From contig JAEWED010000134.1 in assembly GCA_023389745.1 (NCBI GenBank), positions 1 to 23,888 on the forward strand: a stretch of DNA of 23,888 nucleotides. The letters run 5' to 3'. Under the pieces are notes generated by a model. That model searched no databases and had not been told where the DNA came from. It saw only the letters and a list, made by a program, of their open reading frames with translations. This stretch comes from Actinomycetes bacterium. GTDB taxonomy: Bacteria > Actinomycetota > Acidimicrobiia > Acidimicrobiales > Microtrichaceae. This document shows, piece by piece, positions 21,128 through 23,888 of this stretch. A program made the position numbers and the translations under genes. How positions within the stretch are numbered: the first letter of the stretch is position 1; every line of letters starts with the position of its first letter.

Positions 21128-21886
21128 TTAGAACGAGTCGCGCTCACCCACCCAAGGGGCGACCTCGCCCCACCAACCCAGCTCTGCGGGGATGACGGGC
21201 AGGTCGCGGTAGATCGCGATGTACTCGTCCTCCTGCAGCAGCCCGTGGAGCATCAGCAGCAGCGTCCAGCGAGCGTCGACGACCCCGCCGTCCTCGATCG
21301 CCTCGAGCGCGGTCAGCTCACCCGCTCGCATGCGCAGGTAGTTCCGCCACGTCATGGCGATGTGCATCTCGGGCGCGCCGTGCGCGGGCTCACCCTCGAC
21401 GGTGTCGACCCAGTCGTCGACGACGTGGGACACCGGCCGCTTGCCGTCCTGGTAGCGGATCTCCATGCGCATGCCGCCCAGCGGGGTGTGCAGCAGCTCG
21501 AAGCGCAGGCGAGCGGTCGCGTCCGGGATGAACGGCAGCTCGTCCCATCGGGCGATGCCCATCTCGTCGGCCGGCGGCAGCACGATCTCGTCGTCGCCGA
21601 GGCGCACGCGGGCGGAGTCGAGCTGGTCGACGGTGACCACGCCCTGCGGACATCGACGGAAGGGGTCACCGTCGCGCACCAGTGCCCACGGTCCGGGGGT
21701 GTCGTCGCGGACCCATTCGACGAGGCGACCACGGTCGAAGACCTGGTGGTGGTGCACCACGGTGCCGTCGTCGAGCACCGCGTCGTGGTGCACCGTGCCC
21801 GTCGCGTACTCCGGGCGCGGTGCGGTGACCTCTCCGCCGGCCTGCTGGCGGGTGCTCTCCTGGGGGCCCTTCGCGACGAGTGCCAT
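21128..21886 (-). CDS. Uncharacterised protein coupled to the LipB-LipA fusion gene
   Basis: A 252-aa soluble protein I do not recognise as a named enzyme. The N-terminal two thirds is beta-rich with His clusters (TVHHDAVLDDGTVVHHHQVF, 31-50) and many Asp/Trp, suggesting a barrel fold. The C-terminal part has AMTWRNYLRMRAGELTALEAIEDGG (177-201, cited by its ends) followed by VDARWTLLLMLHGLL (203-217); its MRAGELTALEAI stretch is reminiscent of SCP2/sterol-carrier sequences, but weakly. Its ATG lies four bases after the lipoyl fusion stop, with GGAG inside that gene's end, so the two are almost certainly cotranscribed and coupled. An acyl-CoA dehydrogenase follows. A role in acyl or lipoyl metabolism is inference from context only. 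Confidence 0.75.
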   Translation of the reverse strand: MALVAKGPQESTRQQAGGEVTAPRPEYATGTVHHDAVLDDGTVVHHHQVFDRGRLVEWVRDDTPGPWALVRDGDPFRRCPQGVVTVDQLDSARVRLGDDEIVLPPADEMGIARWDELPFIPDATARLRFELLHTPLGGMRMEIRYQDGKRPVSHVVDDWVDTVEGEPAHGAPEMHIAMTWRNYLRMRAGELTALEAIEDGGVVDARWTLLLMLHGLLQEDEYIAIYRDLPVIPAELGWWGEVAPWVGERDSF

Positions 21887-21890
21887 GGGT

Positions 21891-23813
21891 TCAGTGCTCC
21901 TCGGTGGTGATGTCCGCCGCGCTCGCCGTCGACGTGGCCGCGATCGGCGGGGCAGCCGTCGGCGCGCCGGCTGACGGCGCGGCTGCGGCCGCATCGGCGC
22001 TGGACCGGGCGTGGTAGCTCGAGCGTGTGAACGGGCTCGACTCGACGTGCGCGATGCCCAGCGCCTCGCCGGTCGCCTTGAAGCGCTCGTAGTCCTCGGG
22101 GGTCCACCAGCGGGCGACGGGCAGGTGGTTCGACGTGGGCCGCAGGTACTGGCCGATCGTGACGATCGACGCGCCGACCGCAGCCAGATCCGCCAGCGTC
22201 GAGGTGATCTCGTGATCGTCCTCGCCCATGCCGAGCACCAGGCCCGACTTCACCGTCAGACCCGCGGCCGACGATCGGGCGAGCACCGCCAGCGAGCGGG
22301 TGTACGACGCGGAGGGGCGCACCGCTCGCTGCAGGCGTGCCACGGTCTCGATGTTGTGGTTCAACACGTCCGGGCGGGCCTCGATGATCGTGGCGAGCGC
22401 CTCGGGGTCGCCCTTGAGGTCCGAGATGAGCACCTCGACCTGGGTGTCGGGACGACGGGCTCGGATGGCCCGGATCGTGTCGGCCACGTGCTGGGCGCCG
22501 CCGTCGGGCAGGTCGTCGCGGGCGACCATGGTGATCACGGCGAACGAGAGTCCCATGCGCTCGACGGCCTCGGCGACCCGTTCGGGCTCCCCCGGGTCGA
22601 GCGCCTCGGGGTGGCGGGTGTCGACCAGGCAGAAGCCGCACGCCCGGGTGCAGCGCTCGCCGCACACCATGAACGTGGCGGTGCCCTCGGACCAGCACTC
22701 CGACAGGTTGGGGCAGCCGGCCTCTTCGCAGACCGTGACCAGGTCCAGGTCGCGGACCGTGTGCTGGAGCCGCAGCACGTCGCTGCCGATCTTCAGCGGG
22801 GCGCGCATCCAATCGGGCTTGCGCTCGGTGATCCCGACACCGCCGGACACACCCGCCTCGGCGAGGCGGCCGAGCAACCGGACCGACGTGCCGTCGGACT
22901 GGCGCTGGGTCGCTGAGTGGAGGTGGGTCGCGGAGTGGCGGTGTGCCTCGGCGCGGCGACGGGCGGCAGCGACCTCACGCGAGTCGTTCGAGCCGTCGGT
23001 CGCCTCACCGGGCCCCGCGCCACGGCTGAACGGGGCGAGGTCGGCGTCGAGGTGGCGCCACACGACGTCGCTGCGGTCGACCCACTCCGGCGCCCACTGC
23101 TCGGCGAAGACCTCGGCGACGGTGTCGGCGACCTGGCGCATGGTGACCTGCACGCCCTCGCCGGCGAGCGAGGTGACGCCGTAGTCCGGGATGCCGCACG
23201 GGACGATGTGACCGAAGTAGGCCATGTCGGGATCGACGTTGAGCGCGAAGCCGTGCAGCGAGCGGCCGCGTTCGATCCGCACGCCGATCGCGGCGATCTT
23301 GCGTGCCTGTTCGGTGCCGGGCTCGATCCACACGCCCGGGTAGCCGTCGTGGCGTCCGGCGCCAGGGAGCCCGAGCCGGTCGAGCGCGTCGATGAGGACC
23401 TGCTCGAGGGTCGTGACGTAGCCCCGGGTGTCGGGCAGGCCGCCGAGGGGTGGCGCCGTGCCGGCGTCGCGGTCCCAGCCCTTGGGCGGCAGCGTGAGCA
23501 CGGGGTAGCCGACGAGTTGGCCGGGGCCGTGGTAGGTGACGTCACCACCGCGGTCGACCTCGATCAGCTCGGCGCCGACCGTCGTCGGATCGACCAGCAC
23601 ATGGCCCCGATCCGCGTTGCGTCCGAGGGTGTAGGTGTGCGGGTGCTCGAGCAGCAGCAGCCGGTCCTCAGCGAGACCGAGCGGATCGGCGTGCAGACCC
23701 TGTTGCAGCGCCCAGGCGTCGCGGTAGCGGACCGGCCCGAGCCACCGGACGCGCAGCCCCGCTCCGGTCCCCCGGATGGTGTCCGGACGGAGAGGCGCTG
23801 CGGCGGTGCTCAT
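21891..23813 (-). CDS. lipB-lipA: LipB-LipA fusion: octanoyltransferase + lipoyl synthase in one chain
   Basis: A 640-aa bifunctional enzyme for de novo protein lipoylation. LipB (about 18-262) moves octanoyl from ACP to lipoyl domains of 2-oxoacid dehydrogenases and GcvH: RGGDVTYHGPGQLVGYPV (88-105), ARKIAAIGV (170-178; Lys172) and HGFALNVDPD (187-196), with nucleophile Cys206 in VPCGIPDYGVTSL. LipA (about 325-605) inserts two sulfurs by radical SAM chemistry: auxiliary-cluster Cys362, 367 and 373 (CX4CX5C), radical-SAM Cys388, 392 and 395 (CX3CX2C), and the terminal RSSY (597-600) whose Ser ligates the auxiliary cluster. A charged linker (263-324) with an HSATxx repeat joins them. An Ala/Pro-rich tail (605-640) follows. 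No stop or frame break occurs between domains. ATG 23813 has GAGG five bases upstream. The two enzymes act in sequence, so fusion would aid hand-over. Confidence 0.97.
   Translation of the reverse strand: MSTAAAPLRPDTIRGTGAGLRVRWLGPVRYRDAWALQQGLHADPLGLAEDRLLLLEHPHTYTLGRNADRGHVLVDPTTVGAELIEVDRGGDVTYHGPGQLVGYPVLTLPPKGWDRDAGTAPPLGGLPDTRGYVTTLEQVLIDALDRLGLPGAGRHDGYPGVWIEPGTEQARKIAAIGVRIERGRSLHGFALNVDPDMAYFGHIVPCGIPDYGVTSLAGEGVQVTMRQVADTVAEVFAEQWAPEWVDRSDVVWRHLDADLAPFSRGAGPGEATDGSNDSREVAAARRRAEAHRHSATHLHSATQRQSDGTSVRLLGRLAEAGVSGGVGITERKPDWMRAPLKIGSDVLRLQHTVRDLDLVTVCEEAGCPNLSECWSEGTATFMVCGERCTRACGFCLVDTRHPEALDPGEPERVAEAVERMGLSFAVITMVARDDLPDGGAQHVADTIRAIRARRPDTQVEVLISDLKGDPEALATIIEARPDVLNHNIETVARLQRAVRPSASYTRSLAVLARSSAAGLTVKSGLVLGMGEDDHEITSTLADLAAVGASIVTIGQYLRPTSNHLPVARWWTPEDYERFKATGEALGIAHVESSPFTRSSYHARSSADAAAAAPSAGAPTAAPPIAATSTASAADITTEEH
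22906..22938. repeat. 18-bp-period direct repeat in the LipB-LipA linker
   Basis: TGGGTCGCTGAGTGG (22906-22920) and TGGGTCGCGGAGTGG (22924-22938) differ at one base and are 18 bases apart. They encode the two HSATxx units of the interdomain linker (residues about 293-304), suggesting linker growth by slippage. Confidence 0.65.
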
Positions 23814-23888
23814 CGGGACCTCGGATCGGTCGTGTCGGCGGTCGGATCGGGTGGTCGACCCGGGCAGGGCGTCGACGTCGGGTGCGAC
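23814..23888. other. Upstream region of the LipB-LipA fusion, no gene seen
   Basis: These 75 bases hold the ribosome-binding site of the fusion gene and presumably its promoter. I see no clear -10 box, hairpin or coding start. Confidence 0.4.

Overview
The window is chromosomal DNA from a high-GC actinobacterium. Very GC-rich third codon positions, frequent GTG starts, a rhodanese-ThiF (MoeZ-type) protein and short or absent mRNA leaders fit Actinomycetota. An Acidimicrobiia/Ilumatobacter-like source is my best guess, but that is inference and not proven by the bases. I see no rRNA, tRNA, transposase, phage gene or CRISPR array. All intergenic gaps are under 200 bases, so coding density is high.

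Layout. (1) 1-5872, minus strand: moeZ, then a GT4 glycosyltransferase, a secreted multidomain protein with two diverged copies of a beta-rich module, and a GT2 glycosyltransferase that runs off the left edge. This looks like the end of a surface-polysaccharide block. (2) 6035-8488: a small mannose-6-phosphate-isomerase-type cupin, a small putative lipoprotein, a GT1 (MGT-type) glycosyltransferase, and a divergent predicted DNA-binding protein. (3) 8548-10735, minus: leucyl aminopeptidase and PduO-type cobalamin adenosyltransferase. (4) 10845-17491, plus: glutamate decarboxylase, B12-dependent methionine synthase, a sugar-nucleotide epimerase and a carboxymuconolactone-decarboxylase-family protein. 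(5) 17632-23813, minus: an eight-helix membrane protein, a beta-lactamase-fold hydrolase with Cys in place of the nucleophilic Ser, an acyl-CoA dehydrogenase behind a TetR-type operator palindrome, an uncharacterised protein coupled to the gene before it, and a single-chain LipB-LipA fusion that makes protein-bound lipoate.

The most unusual signal is a family of roughly 50-base near-perfect palindromes. One copy with perfect 23-base arms lies in frame inside the GT4 gene and encodes 17 residues of it. Two related copies form a perfect 62-base tandem repeat that fills the gap between two convergent genes. A third hairpin of the same size and similar ends, but a different core, follows the acyl-CoA dehydrogenase gene. 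Together they resemble a mobile palindromic element (REP/MITE-like) that can be tolerated inside proteins, as Rickettsia palindromic elements are. Other notable points are the LipB-LipA fusion, a recurrent TAGT(C/G)T box 6-9 bases before start codons that suggests leaderless transcripts, and the CxxK hydrolase.
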